Positions 8,733 through 17,001 of a stretch of DNA of 64,000 bases are shown piece after piece (the first letter of the stretch is position 1; the number at the start of each line of letters is the position of its first letter). The notes under the pieces were generated by a model. It searched no databases and was not told the origin of the DNA. It was given only the letters and a program-made list of their open reading frames with translations. The DNA lies in contig JAKBCE010000005.1 in the NCBI GenBank assembly GCA_021808195.1, positions 1 to 64,000 on the forward strand, written 5' to 3'. The position numbers were made by a program, and so were the translations under genes. Origin of the DNA: Pseudomonadota bacterium (GTDB lineage: Bacteria > Pseudomonadota > Gammaproteobacteria > Steroidobacterales > Steroidobacteraceae).

Positions 8733-9895
8733 CAAATCCTTGGTATGGCAATTGGAATTATCCGACCCGAATTCTAGCTGGACCCGGGCGTATCGCCGAA
8801 CTTCCGGCGTCCTGCGCGGCGCTCGGCATGAAGCGGCCGCTATTGGTCACCGATGGCGGCTTGAAGCAACACCCAATAGTGCGAGCCGCTCTTGCGTCAT
8901 TGCCGTCTGCTGTGCTCTTTGGAGAGGTTAAGGGAAACCCGACCGCCGAAAATGTGGAGGCGGGACTGCTCGCCTATCGTACTGCGGAGGCCGATGGGGT
9001 AGTGGCGTTCGGCGGTGGTTCGGCGCTCGATGCGGGCAAGGTGATCGCCTTCATGAGTGGTCAGCGCCGGCCGATGTGGGATTTTGAGGACATCGGTGAC
9101 TGGTGGACCCGTGCTGACCCGGCGGGTATCGCACCGGTTGTGGCGGTCCCTACGACGGCAGGCACTGGATCAGAGGTCGGCAGAGCGGGTGTCATTCTCA
9201 ATGAGCTGACCCATCAGAAGAAGATCATCTTTCACCCCAAAATGATGCCAGGCATTGTGATCAGCGACCCCGAACTCACCATCGGTCTGCCGCCGGCGGT
9301 CACGGCGGCCACAGGTATTGATGCCTTCGTGCATTGCTTCGAGGCCTTATGCGCGCCCGGGTTCCATCCCCTTGCCGACGGACTTGCCCTCGAGGGTATG
9401 CGTCTGATTGCCCGGCACCTACCGCGGGCCTACGCTGACGGCACCGACATTGAGGCCCGAGCAAATATGCTGGCAGCGGCCTCAATGGGTGCTGCAGCGT
9501 TCCAGAAAGGCCTTGGTGCTGTGCATGCCATCGCCCACCCGGTGGGCTCGTGGTTCGATACTCACCACGGCCTGACGAACGCCGTGATCCTTCCGTACGT
9601 GATGCAGCACAATCGGCGGGCCATCTCGGAAAAGGCGGTGCTGATCAGCCGAGTGCTGGCTCTAAACGATCCTGGCTTCGACGGCTTGATGGAGTGGGTG
9701 CTCGAATTCCGCCGCCGTCTCGGTATCCCGCACTCTCTCGCCCAGATCGGAGTGGATCTGCACAATTCAACCGTGATCGGTATCGAGGCAGCGGCGGATC
9801 CCTCAGCGGGCGGAAACCCGATCTCAGTCGACGCCGATGCACTCGAGAGCGTCTTTCGGGCGGCGGTAACTGGCGATCTTGCGTACTCCGGATAA
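8729..9895 (+). CDS. Iron-containing (group III) alcohol dehydrogenase
   Basis: 388 residues. The N-terminal nucleotide-binding half contains FGGGSALDAGKVIAF and TTAGTGSEVGRAGV; the helical half contains GIDAFVHCFEAL, AHPVGSWFDTHHGLTNA, supplying the Asp/His ligands of an iron or zinc ion. The family oxidises primary alcohols with NAD(P). A putrescine pathway has no use for an alcohol oxidation, but a gamma-glutamylated amino alcohol does, so this gene is the main reason to read the operon as amino-alcohol catabolism. Its start overlaps the aldehyde dehydrogenase stop (ATGA), and the next gene starts four bases after its own stop. Confidence 0.88.
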   Translation: MTNPWYGNWNYPTRILAGPGRIAELPASCAALGMKRPLLVTDGGLKQHPIVRAALASLPSAVLFGEVKGNPTAENVEAGLLAYRTAEADGVVAFGGGSALDAGKVIAFMSGQRRPMWDFEDIGDWWTRADPAGIAPVVAVPTTAGTGSEVGRAGVILNELTHQKKIIFHPKMMPGIVISDPELTIGLPPAVTAATGIDAFVHCFEALCAPGFHPLADGLALEGMRLIARHLPRAYADGTDIEARANMLAAASMGAAAFQKGLGAVHAIAHPVGSWFDTHHGLTNAVILPYVMQHNRRAISEKAVLISRVLALNDPGFDGLMEWVLEFRRRLGIPHSLAQIGVDLHNSTVIGIEAAADPSAGGNPISVDADALESVFRAAVTGDLAYSG

Positions 9896-9899
9896 GCCA

Positions 9900-10754
9900 A
9901 TGAGCTCGCCACGAGTCTTGGTGATCGACGGAAATGTTACGGAGACGCGTCATCGTCAGATCGGGATACTCGGTTACGATGCGGCAACCGGATATGCTCG
10001 AGTATTGCGACGTCTGCTGCCCGGACTCGAATGTGATCTGGTATTCCCCGCTGACATTCATAGTCCACAAGAACTCGTCGGGACCCTGGGGCAGTACGAC
10101 GGCGCCGCCGTCACCGGATCGGCTCTGTGTATCGCCGACGGCGGTTCGGCGGTCGACCGGCAGATCGAGCTCATCGACATGATCTTCGAGGCGGGCGTAC
10201 CGCTGTTTGGAAGCTGTTGGGGGCTGCAGCTGGCGGTGACGGCCGCCGGTGGAAGCGTAATCGCAAACCCGAGTGGCCGAGAGTTCGGCTTTGCGCGCCG
10301 CATTCAATTGACAGAAGCCGGCCAGAGACATGCGCTCTACGCCGGAAAGCCAGCAGTGTTCGAGGCGCCGACGGTGCACCGAGATCACGTCGCGCAATTG
10401 CCAGAGGGGGCGCAGGTGCTGGCCACCAATGAGATGGGTATTCAAGCTGCAGCGTTCAGCTATCGCCATGGAACCTGTTGGGGAGTTCAATATCACCCCG
10501 AGTACGACTATCGGGATATTTGGGGCGTTACGCGTCGATACGGACAGGCGCTCGTTGAGGCGCGGATATTCGCGTGCCGTGAAGCCCTTGACGAATTTGC
10601 CCAAGATATGGAAGCGCTGGAGAAAGACTCTGCGAACAGACCGTTGCTTTGGAAGCACGGACTGGGGCCCGCGATGCTGACCGAGCAAGAGCGCATGCGC
10701 GAGCTTGCTAATTGGCTCATGACTGAAGTGCTGCCCAGGGCACGAGGTCGTTGA
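9900..10754 (+). CDS. Class I glutamine amidotransferase-like gamma-glutamyl hydrolase
   Basis: 284 residues. It has the nucleophile elbow GSCWGLQ (Cys106) and the His199/Glu201 pair in WGVQYHPEYD, the complete class I triad, but no fused synthetase partner. Stand-alone GMP-synthase-like amidotransferases of this sort include IpuF of the isopropylamine pathway, which removes glutamate from N-glutamylated products. Here it would release glutamate and the oxidised amine (glycine if the substrate is ethanolamine), closing the cycle. The ATG at 9900 lies five bases after the alcohol dehydrogenase stop; an earlier in-frame start at 9879 would overlap that gene and has no ribosome site. PuuD-type hydrolases use the same chemistry but belong to a different subfamily. 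Confidence 0.8.
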   Translation: MSSPRVLVIDGNVTETRHRQIGILGYDAATGYARVLRRLLPGLECDLVFPADIHSPQELVGTLGQYDGAAVTGSALCIADGGSAVDRQIELIDMIFEAGVPLFGSCWGLQLAVTAAGGSVIANPSGREFGFARRIQLTEAGQRHALYAGKPAVFEAPTVHRDHVAQLPEGAQVLATNEMGIQAAAFSYRHGTCWGVQYHPEYDYRDIWGVTRRYGQALVEARIFACREALDEFAQDMEALEKDSANRPLLWKHGLGPAMLTEQERMRELANWLMTEVLPRARGR

Positions 10755-10803
10755 GCCGTCACCGCACGGCATTTGAGAAACCTTGCCGACAGGGGCGCAC
10801 TGC

Positions 10804-12216
10804 ATGGCCAACACAGAGCCGCAATTATCCCGTTCATTGAGGGGGATTCACCTCTGGGGCATCGCGGTCGGTCTGGTCATCTCGGGGGAATACTTCGGCT
10901 GGAGCTACGGTTGGGCGCGAGCAGGAACGCTCGGCTTCTTGGTGACGACCGTACTGATCGCGGTCATGTATACGACCTTCATTTTCAGTTACACCGAGCT
11001 CACGACCGCGATTCCGCATGCCGGTGGTCCATTTGCCTACAGTTATCGCGCGTTTGGCCCAATCGGTGGCTACATCGCCGGCTTTTCCACGTTAGTCGAA
11101 TTCGTATTCGCACCGCCGGCCATCGCGCTCGCGATCGGAGCATACCTGCACGTCCAGTTCGCGGGATTAGACGCACGTGTTGCTGCGGTGGGTGCATACG
11201 CGATCTTCATGACATTGAATATCGTGGGCGTCATGATCGCCGCAACCTTCGAATTGATCATCACTCTGCTCGCCATCGTGGAGTTGCTGGTCTTCATGGC
11301 CGTGGTCGCGGGAGGCTTCAGTTGGGCACACTATTCGCATCTCGGCTGGGCCGGACACGCGCACCCTTCGATCGGCATGATCGGCGGCATCTTTGCGGCA
11401 ATTCCGTTTGCGATCTGGTTCTTCCTCGCCATCGAGGGAGCGGCGATGGCTGCGGAGGAAGTCAAGAATCCGGCGCGCACCATACCACCAGCTTACATCT
11501 GCGGGATTCTCACTCTGCTGGCGTTGGCCTTCGGAACCATGATTTTCGCCGGTGGAGCCGGTGACTGGCGGCGACTGGCCAATATCAACGATCCACTGCC
11601 ACAGGCAATGAAGCTGGTAGTGGGCGCGCGCAGTGGCTGGTTGCATCTACTGGTTTGGATCGGGCTGCTTGGCCTCATCGCCTCGTTTCACGGGATCATC
11701 ATGGGGTACTCGCGGCAGATCTTCGCGCTTGCCCGCGCAGGCTTCCTGCCGGCATTTCTGGGTCGTGTCCACCCACGCTTGCGTACGCCGCATGCGGCGG
11801 TACTTGCTGGCGGCGCCGTCGGAATCGCCGCGATCTATTCGGACCGAGTTATTACGATTGGTGGTCAACCGCTGACGGCGAGTATCGTCACGCTGTCTGC
11901 TCTTGGCGCAATTGTCATGTATATCGTCAGCCTGGTCGGACTGCTGCGCTTGCGACGGAGTGAGCCGGGTCTCATTCGACCATTTCGTACTCCACTTTAT
12001 CCAGCCTTTCCGCTGATAGCGCTCGCGCTCGCCGCAATGTCACTGATTTCGATTGTTTACTACAATCTCGAGCTCGCAGTTATTTTCACGCTGCTCGGAG
12101 CGTTGGGTGGCGCCATTACGTGGTATCGACGTCGGAATGCAAGCTGGGAAGTCGACGAAACGCTGGTGACTTCCACAGATACTCGTGCAGCGTCGCTCGA
12201 GGTCGGATCCGAGTAG
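10804..12216 (+). CDS. APC-family permease, ethanolamine-permease type
   Basis: 470 residues with about twelve hydrophobic segments. The first segment reads VGLVISGEYFGWSYGWARAG, a signature I recognise from ethanolamine permeases of the amino acid-polyamine-organocation family. Later EVKNPARTIPPAYICGIL and FHGIIMGYSRQIFALAR are typical of the family. It would import ethanolamine or a related amino alcohol or amine across the inner membrane, feeding the ligase at the head of the operon. The ATG at 10804 has AGGGG eight bases upstream; a TTG seven codons earlier is less likely. It sits 49 bases after the hydrolase gene on the same strand, most likely as the last operon gene. Confidence 0.85.
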   Translation: MANTEPQLSRSLRGIHLWGIAVGLVISGEYFGWSYGWARAGTLGFLVTTVLIAVMYTTFIFSYTELTTAIPHAGGPFAYSYRAFGPIGGYIAGFSTLVEFVFAPPAIALAIGAYLHVQFAGLDARVAAVGAYAIFMTLNIVGVMIAATFELIITLLAIVELLVFMAVVAGGFSWAHYSHLGWAGHAHPSIGMIGGIFAAIPFAIWFFLAIEGAAMAAEEVKNPARTIPPAYICGILTLLALAFGTMIFAGGAGDWRRLANINDPLPQAMKLVVGARSGWLHLLVWIGLLGLIASFHGIIMGYSRQIFALARAGFLPAFLGRVHPRLRTPHAAVLAGGAVGIAAIYSDRVITIGGQPLTASIVTLSALGAIVMYIVSLVGLLRLRRSEPGLIRPFRTPLYPAFPLIALALAAMSLISIVYYNLELAVIFTLLGALGGAITWYRRRNASWEVDETLVTSTDTRAASLEVGSE

Positions 12217-12601
12217 CCACGGAAAGAAATGCGCAAGATAGTTTACAACGGTGTTATGGGAACCGTGGGGCGTGCGTGAAGACAGACAGTTAAAAGATAA
12301 AGGAAGCAAATTCGATTGAACATGGGGCAGAACTCAGTGCGCGAATTGGCGGAGCGATGTGCGGCGAGAGGTCCTCTGCACGAAACGATTAATTGCTATC
12401 GAGCGTCGGTGCATTGACTCGATCGATAAGTGCCTGGCGTCGAATTCGATTGGCAGCTGACTAAAACGCCTGAGTCGGAATTCATCGTGTGTCGTCCGTC
12501 GTTCAACTCGACGGAAAGGCGTCTGTCGCGACATGCGGGTGTGCGGACGGGCGCGATGAGATGATTGCGCGCAAGTCGGGTGTAACGGTCATTCGGAAGC
12601 A
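12217..12601. other. Gap between permease and enolase-family gene
   Basis: 385 bases without a supported gene. CCACGG just after the stop can pair with CCGTGG near 12262, but no T-run follows and no terminator can be claimed. The region is more AT-rich than its neighbours around 12280-12320, which would suit a promoter for the following gene; no clear hexamers were assigned. Confidence 0.4.
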
Positions 12602-13708
12602 ATGAAAATCTGCAAACTAGAGACCTTTGGCGATCAATACGTCTGCTTCGTCAAGCTCGTGACTGATACGGGCTCTGTCGGTTGGGGACAGATGAGTCCG
12701 TACAATGCAGACATCACGGCGGCGGTGTTTCATCGACAGATTGCGCCGTGGGCTCTCGGTAAATGCACGGATGATATCGAGGGACTCATTACTCGCATTG
12801 AAGAGCACGAACACAAATTTCCCGGTAGCTACCGTTGTCGAGCGCTGGCCGGTCTTGACACGGCGTTGTGGGATCTGCATGGAAAAGTTTTTGGAAAACC
12901 TGTCGTGGAGATGCTGGGTGGAGCGTCACGGTCTTTGCGAGTTTATGCGTCGTCGATGCGAAGAGATATTTCGCCTCGGGATGAGGCGGAGCGGTTCATA
13001 AAGTTGCGCGATGAGTTCGGATTCACCGCATTCAAGTGGCGCATCGGCTCGGAGTGCGGGCACGACACGGACGAATGGCCAGGGCGAACCGAAGCCATCG
13101 TGCCCTGCGTGGCTCGGGCGTTGGGTGATGATTGCGCCAAACTGGTGGATGCAAACAGCGGATTTTCGCCAAAACGTGCGATAGACGTAGGCGCGATCCT
13201 ATCGGCCGAAGGAATTTGTCATTTCGAGGAGCCCTGCCCGTATTGGGAGCTCGAGCAGACGAAGCAAGTTGCGGATGCGCTCGAAATTGACGTCACAGGC
13301 GGTGAGCAGGATTGGGATTTTGCAACGTGGCGTCGCATGATGCACATGCGCGCGGTCGATTCAATTCAACCGGATGTGATGTATATGGGTGGAATGGCGA
13401 GAACGCTGCGTCTTGTGAAGTTGGCTCAAGAGGTCGGTTTGACCGTGACGCCGCATAGCGCCAATCTGTCGTTGGTGACGGTCTGTGCCATGCACCTGCT
13501 GGGAGCGATTCCTAATGGCGGAAAATACCTCGAATTATCGATAGAAGGGACGGACTATTATCCCTGGCAGCAAGGACTGTTTGTTGAAGACGTGTTCGCG
13601 GTCCGGGATGGAACGGTCCGTATTCCCGAGGCTCCCGGGTGGGGCGTGACGGTCAATCCGGCTTGGTTGGAGCGGGCGGCGTACCGGGTGAGTCGGTTGA
13701 ACGGCTGA
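12602..13708 (+). CDS. Mandelate racemase/muconate lactonizing enzyme family (enolase superfamily) dehydratase
   Basis: 368 residues with the capping domain (1-110) and a TIM barrel. Metal ligands fit Asp183 (LVDANSG), Glu209 (FEEPCPYWE) and Glu235 (GGEQDW); the acid/base pair is Asp258 (QPDVMYMGG) and His285 (TPHSAN). The second-strand motif is Lys145-Trp-Arg147, that is K-x-R rather than the K-x-K of mandelate racemase, seen in several acid-sugar dehydratases. It would abstract the proton next to a carboxylate, probably dehydrating a sugar acid or hydroxy acid. It stands alone, 385 bases after the permease and convergent with the next gene, so no pathway can be assigned. Confidence 0.85.
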   Translation: MKICKLETFGDQYVCFVKLVTDTGSVGWGQMSPYNADITAAVFHRQIAPWALGKCTDDIEGLITRIEEHEHKFPGSYRCRALAGLDTALWDLHGKVFGKPVVEMLGGASRSLRVYASSMRRDISPRDEAERFIKLRDEFGFTAFKWRIGSECGHDTDEWPGRTEAIVPCVARALGDDCAKLVDANSGFSPKRAIDVGAILSAEGICHFEEPCPYWELEQTKQVADALEIDVTGGEQDWDFATWRRMMHMRAVDSIQPDVMYMGGMARTLRLVKLAQEVGLTVTPHSANLSLVTVCAMHLLGAIPNGGKYLELSIEGTDYYPWQQGLFVEDVFAVRDGTVRIPEAPGWGVTVNPAWLERAAYRVSRLNG

Positions 13709-13983
13709 ACTTGGCAACACGGAGGCGTTCGGGCGCAGTTTTGGGCGGCAGACGTCGCAAGGTTGCGGTGGCCGTGAGTGATTGTGGGTATTCCCTGGGA
13801 CTGATTGGATTTTCGGCTGCATCCGGTGATGTCTCTGCCAGGCACGGTCTCTGTGCTGATGAGCGATCGCACCGGTCCGGTCCGAGTCATCATGCGGTAT
13901 GCCGGCGCAGTCGCGTGCCGTTGATGTGATATCGGAATCGAATCGGCGCGTGCTCATCAGGGGTTGTGCAGCTGAAGGCGATG

Positions 13984-14868
13984 TCACGATGTGCTGAGTG
14001 TCTCGCCGATGGTGTCGAGCGCTGCTGTGAGGTGATCCGGTATCGCCAGCTCCGCGGCCGAGAGATTCTCCCGCAGGTGGACGACGGACGCTGTTCCGGG
14101 GATCAAAAGAATATTCCTGGCGCGACGAATCAACCAGGCGAGTGCCACCTGCATGCGGCTGGCGCCAAGCCGGTCGGCGACATCGGATAGTGTGGATGAC
14201 TGCAGCGGCGTGAAGCCGCCCAGGGGAAAGAACGGGACATAGGCGATGCCGCGGCGGGCGAGCTCGTCGATCAGGGCGTCGTCCGCCCGATGCGCCAGGT
14301 TGTAGTGGTTTTGGACGCAGACGATCTCGCAGATCCGGCAGCCTTCCTCGATTTGCGCAGGGGTGACGTTGCTCAAGCCGATGTGACGCACCAGACCCTT
14401 GCGCTGTAGCTCGGCGAGGACGGTGAGCGGCGCCTCGATAGATCCTTCGACAGGCCCGTGCGTCCCGAACATGCTTCGGAAGTTCACCACCTCCAGGACG
14501 TCCAGACCCAGGTTGCGCAGGTTATCGTGCACAGCCTGGGTCAATTCGGGGGCGGATATGGCCGGAAGCCAGGAGCCGTCGGTACCGCGTGTGGCGCCGA
14601 TCTTGGTTGCGATGACGAGGTCATCCGGATAGGGATGCAGCGCCTTGCGAATCAGCTGATTGGTGACATGAGGACCGTAGAAGTCGCTCGTGTCGATGTG
14701 GTTGACGCCGCGCGCCACGGCTTCGCGCAGAATCGCGATGGCGGTATCCGGGTCACGCGGTGATCCGAACACTCCCGGTCCCGCGAGCTGCATTGCACCA
14801 TAGCCGAGCCGTGCAACCGAGCGGTTGTCACCGAGGCGGAATGTACTGGGTGAATTCACATGGAACAT
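13984..14868 (-). CDS. pdxI: Aldo/keto reductase, pyridoxal reductase type (PdxI/YdbC)
   Basis: 294 residues that closely resemble E. coli YdbC (PdxI): LGYGAMQLAGPGVFG, GVNHIDTSDFYGPHVTNQ, NLRNLGLDVLEVVNFR and VPFFPLGGFTPLQSSTLSD are near identical from memory. It reduces pyridoxal to pyridoxine with NADPH in vitamin B6 salvage. The Asp, Tyr (SDFYG) and Lys (ATKIG) of the aldo/keto reductase tetrad are present, but the usual His position reads Asn (VVN), as I recall for YdbC too. GGAGG lies seven bases before the ATG. It is divergent from a LysR regulator with 95 bases between, suggesting that LysR controls it. Confidence 0.85.
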   Translation of the reverse strand: MFHVNSPSTFRLGDNRSVARLGYGAMQLAGPGVFGSPRDPDTAIAILREAVARGVNHIDTSDFYGPHVTNQLIRKALHPYPDDLVIATKIGATRGTDGSWLPAISAPELTQAVHDNLRNLGLDVLEVVNFRSMFGTHGPVEGSIEAPLTVLAELQRKGLVRHIGLSNVTPAQIEEGCRICEIVCVQNHYNLAHRADDALIDELARRGIAYVPFFPLGGFTPLQSSTLSDVADRLGASRMQVALAWLIRRARNILLIPGTASVVHLRENLSAAELAIPDHLTAALDTIGETLSTS

Positions 14869-14963
14869 GATCGACCTCCGTTGCGTTGTGGGTACAGCTT
14901 AAGGGCCGAGGCAGTGCTCGATAATCCGGTGCAATCAGCACGAGCTGTGCGAAAATGTGAACA

Positions 14964-15908
14964 ATGAAGGTCGATCTGAGTGATTTGAGTGCCTTCCTGC
15001 ATGTCGCACAGGCTAGAGGGTTCCGCGATGCGGCCCGGGCTACGGGAACGAGCGCGTCCGGCCTCAGCGCGGCGGTGCGGCGACTGGAGGGGCAACTGGG
15101 GGTACGACTGCTTAATCGCACGACGCGAAGTGTCGTCCCGACTGAGGCAGGTCGACGGGTATTGGAACGGCTCACTCCCGCCCTGATGGAAGTGGGGTCG
15201 GCGCTTGATGTCGTGAACGGATTTCGCGACAAGCCGGCCGGAACGCTCAGACTGAACGTGCCGATCAGCGCGGTGCGACTCGTTTTGCCAGAAATCGTGC
15301 CGCGCTTTTTGGCGGCGTATCCGGATATTCGGCTGGAAGTGTCTGCCGACGACGGCTTTGTCGATGTCCTTGCGGGCGGGTTTGATGCCGGCATTCGGTA
15401 CGAAGAGCGGCTGGAACAGGACATGATCGCGGTGCCGATCGGCCCGCGCCGCCAGCGATTTGCCCTGGCAGCAGCGCCCGACTACCTCGATCTTCACGGT
15501 CGGCCCGAGCATCCTCGGGACCTGCTGAAGCATGCATGCCTGTGCGGCCGCTTCAGCAGTGGTGCGATGCCGGCATGGGAATTCGAGCGGGCCGGCGAGG
15601 TCATCCGGATTGAGCCGAAGGGACCACTGGTGGTGAGTCTCGGTACCGCGGTCGACCTGGCGGTGGCCACTGCGATTGCCGGCGTCGGCATCACAAATCT
15701 GTTCGAAGACTGGCTTCGTCCACACTTCCAACGCGGCGAATTAGAACCTGTTCTCGAACCCTGGTGGCAGCGCTTCTCTGGACCGTATCTCTACTATTCG
15801 GGACGACGTCTGGTGCCGGCACCGCTGCGAGCCTTCATCGATTTCGTCAAGCAAGCCGCTCCAGGAGTCGCTCCGAGCAGGCCGTCGCGCAGCCACGCCG
15901 GTGCCTGA
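14964..15908 (+). CDS. LysR-family transcriptional regulator
   Basis: 314 residues. The N-terminal winged helix (about 3-62: FLHVAQARGFRDAARATGTS, then LSAAVRRLEGQLGVRLLNRT) is followed by a periplasmic-binding-protein-like effector domain from about 90. The segment GTLRLNVPISAVRLVLPEI is typical of LysR proteins that act on oxidoreductase genes. It is transcribed away from the pdxI-like gene across a 95-base gap, the usual arrangement for a LysR activator and its target. The ribosome site is weak. The effector is unknown; a B6 vitamer or a toxic aldehyde is possible. Confidence 0.9.
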   Translation: MKVDLSDLSAFLHVAQARGFRDAARATGTSASGLSAAVRRLEGQLGVRLLNRTTRSVVPTEAGRRVLERLTPALMEVGSALDVVNGFRDKPAGTLRLNVPISAVRLVLPEIVPRFLAAYPDIRLEVSADDGFVDVLAGGFDAGIRYEERLEQDMIAVPIGPRRQRFALAAAPDYLDLHGRPEHPRDLLKHACLCGRFSSGAMPAWEFERAGEVIRIEPKGPLVVSLGTAVDLAVATAIAGVGITNLFEDWLRPHFQRGELEPVLEPWWQRFSGPYLYYSGRRLVPAPLRAFIDFVKQAAPGVAPSRPSRSHAGA

Positions 15909-15998
15909 CGCGCACCCCGTGCAGATGGGCTCATCCCCGACCGCTGCGGCGCAATCGCCGCGTTCGGCATTGCAGTATTCTTCTACATAAGTAATTAT

Positions 15999-16010
15999 AT
16001 AGCACGCTAT
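15999..16010. promoter_or_regulatory. Palindrome in front of the MarR-GNAT gene, likely autoregulatory operator
   Basis: ATAGC-AC-GCTAT, perfect five-base arms, lies 19 bases before the start codon inside an AT-rich stretch (15985-16012) that is unlike the surrounding DNA. MarR-type repressors usually bind short AT-rich palindromes at their own promoter. Position supports autoregulation; binding is inference. Confidence 0.45.
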
Positions 16011-16029
16011 CTATTGTTCGGAGTAACAC

Positions 16030-17001
16030 ATGAGCGCAGCGGCTGACATCATGAGCGAGCGGGGCGCGCTGTTCCTGGGCAGCCGCTTGAAGCGGCTTGC
16101 GGACCGGATACAGGGTGATGTGGTGCGAGTCGTGGAGCGCGCCGGTCTGCCGGTTCAACCGAGTCATTATGCGCCCCTCGCCACACTGGACCGATACGGA
16201 CCGTTGACCGTTACGGAGCTCGCACAGGCATTGCAAATCAGCCAACCGGCGGTCACCCGCACGCTGGCGCGGCTGCTCGAACTCAAGCTGGTCGAGGCTC
16301 GACGCTTGCACCGCGACCAGCGGCACAAGACGATCGCGCTGACGGCCAAGGGCCGGGATCTGCTGATCCGTTCCAAGCTGTTCGTGTGGCCTCAGGTCGA
16401 AGCCGCCGTCGCCGACATTCTGCCGACATTGCCGGGGTCGCTGCTCGAGCACATCGAGGCCATCGAAACGCAGCTCGCCAGCCGGCCGCTGAGCGAACGA
16501 GCGCTCGGTGTACCTGCGCCGGCCTTCTCCATCCGCGAATACTCGGACGACCTGGCGGAAGTCTTCCGCGCCATCAGCGTCGAATGGATCGAGGGCATGT
16601 ACCGGCTCGAACCCGCTGATCTGGAGGTGCTCGATCATCCGCGCGAGCGCATCATCGAACCCGGAGGGGCGATCCTGTTCGTGCAGGCGGAAGGCGTCGG
16701 CATCATTGGCACGTGTGCGCTCCGCAAGACGGCAGAGCGCGAATTCGAACTGACCAAAATGGGCGTGATGCAAGCCGCACGTGGTGTGAAAGCTGGCGAG
16801 TTTCTCCTCGGAGCGGCCATCGCGCGCGCGCAAACCCTGGGCGCGGAGCTTCTCTACCTGCTCAGCAATCGCAAGTCCGCGGCGGCGGTCCGCCTCTACG
16901 AAAAACTTGGATTCGTGCACGACCCGGAAATCCTGCGCAGATTCGGCGCGCATTATCAAAGATGTGACGTTGCCATGCGATACCGGCCGAATGCGAGTTG
17001 A
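16030..17001 (+). CDS. MarR-type regulator fused to GNAT acetyltransferase
   Basis: 323 residues. Residues 1-150 are a MarR winged helix-turn-helix (PLTVTELAQALQISQPAVTR, then the wing with RRLHRDQRHKTIALT). Residues ~165-320 are a GNAT fold with an acetyl-CoA-binding region near MGVMQAARGVKAGEFLLGAA and the closing AAAVRLYEKLGF motif. Fusions of this sort are a known family, but acceptor substrates and DNA targets are mostly unknown. GGAG lies six bases before the ATG and an AT-rich palindrome sits just upstream. The gene has no operon partner: the next 760 bases are empty. Confidence 0.88.
   Translation: MSAAADIMSERGALFLGSRLKRLADRIQGDVVRVVERAGLPVQPSHYAPLATLDRYGPLTVTELAQALQISQPAVTRTLARLLELKLVEARRLHRDQRHKTIALTAKGRDLLIRSKLFVWPQVEAAVADILPTLPGSLLEHIEAIETQLASRPLSERALGVPAPAFSIREYSDDLAEVFRAISVEWIEGMYRLEPADLEVLDHPRERIIEPGGAILFVQAEGVGIIGTCALRKTAEREFELTKMGVMQAARGVKAGEFLLGAAIARAQTLGAELLYLLSNRKSAAAVRLYEKLGFVHDPEILRRFGAHYQRCDVAMRYRPNAS

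Noticed and set aside
5961..10754. Strict putrescine (PuuABCD) assignment for the operon
   Set aside because: An iron alcohol dehydrogenase and an ethanolamine-type permease replace the amine oxidase and putrescine carrier expected for Puu.
9645..10814. 389-residue minus-strand frame
   Set aside because: Antisense to the alcohol dehydrogenase end and the amidotransferase; no protein-like features.
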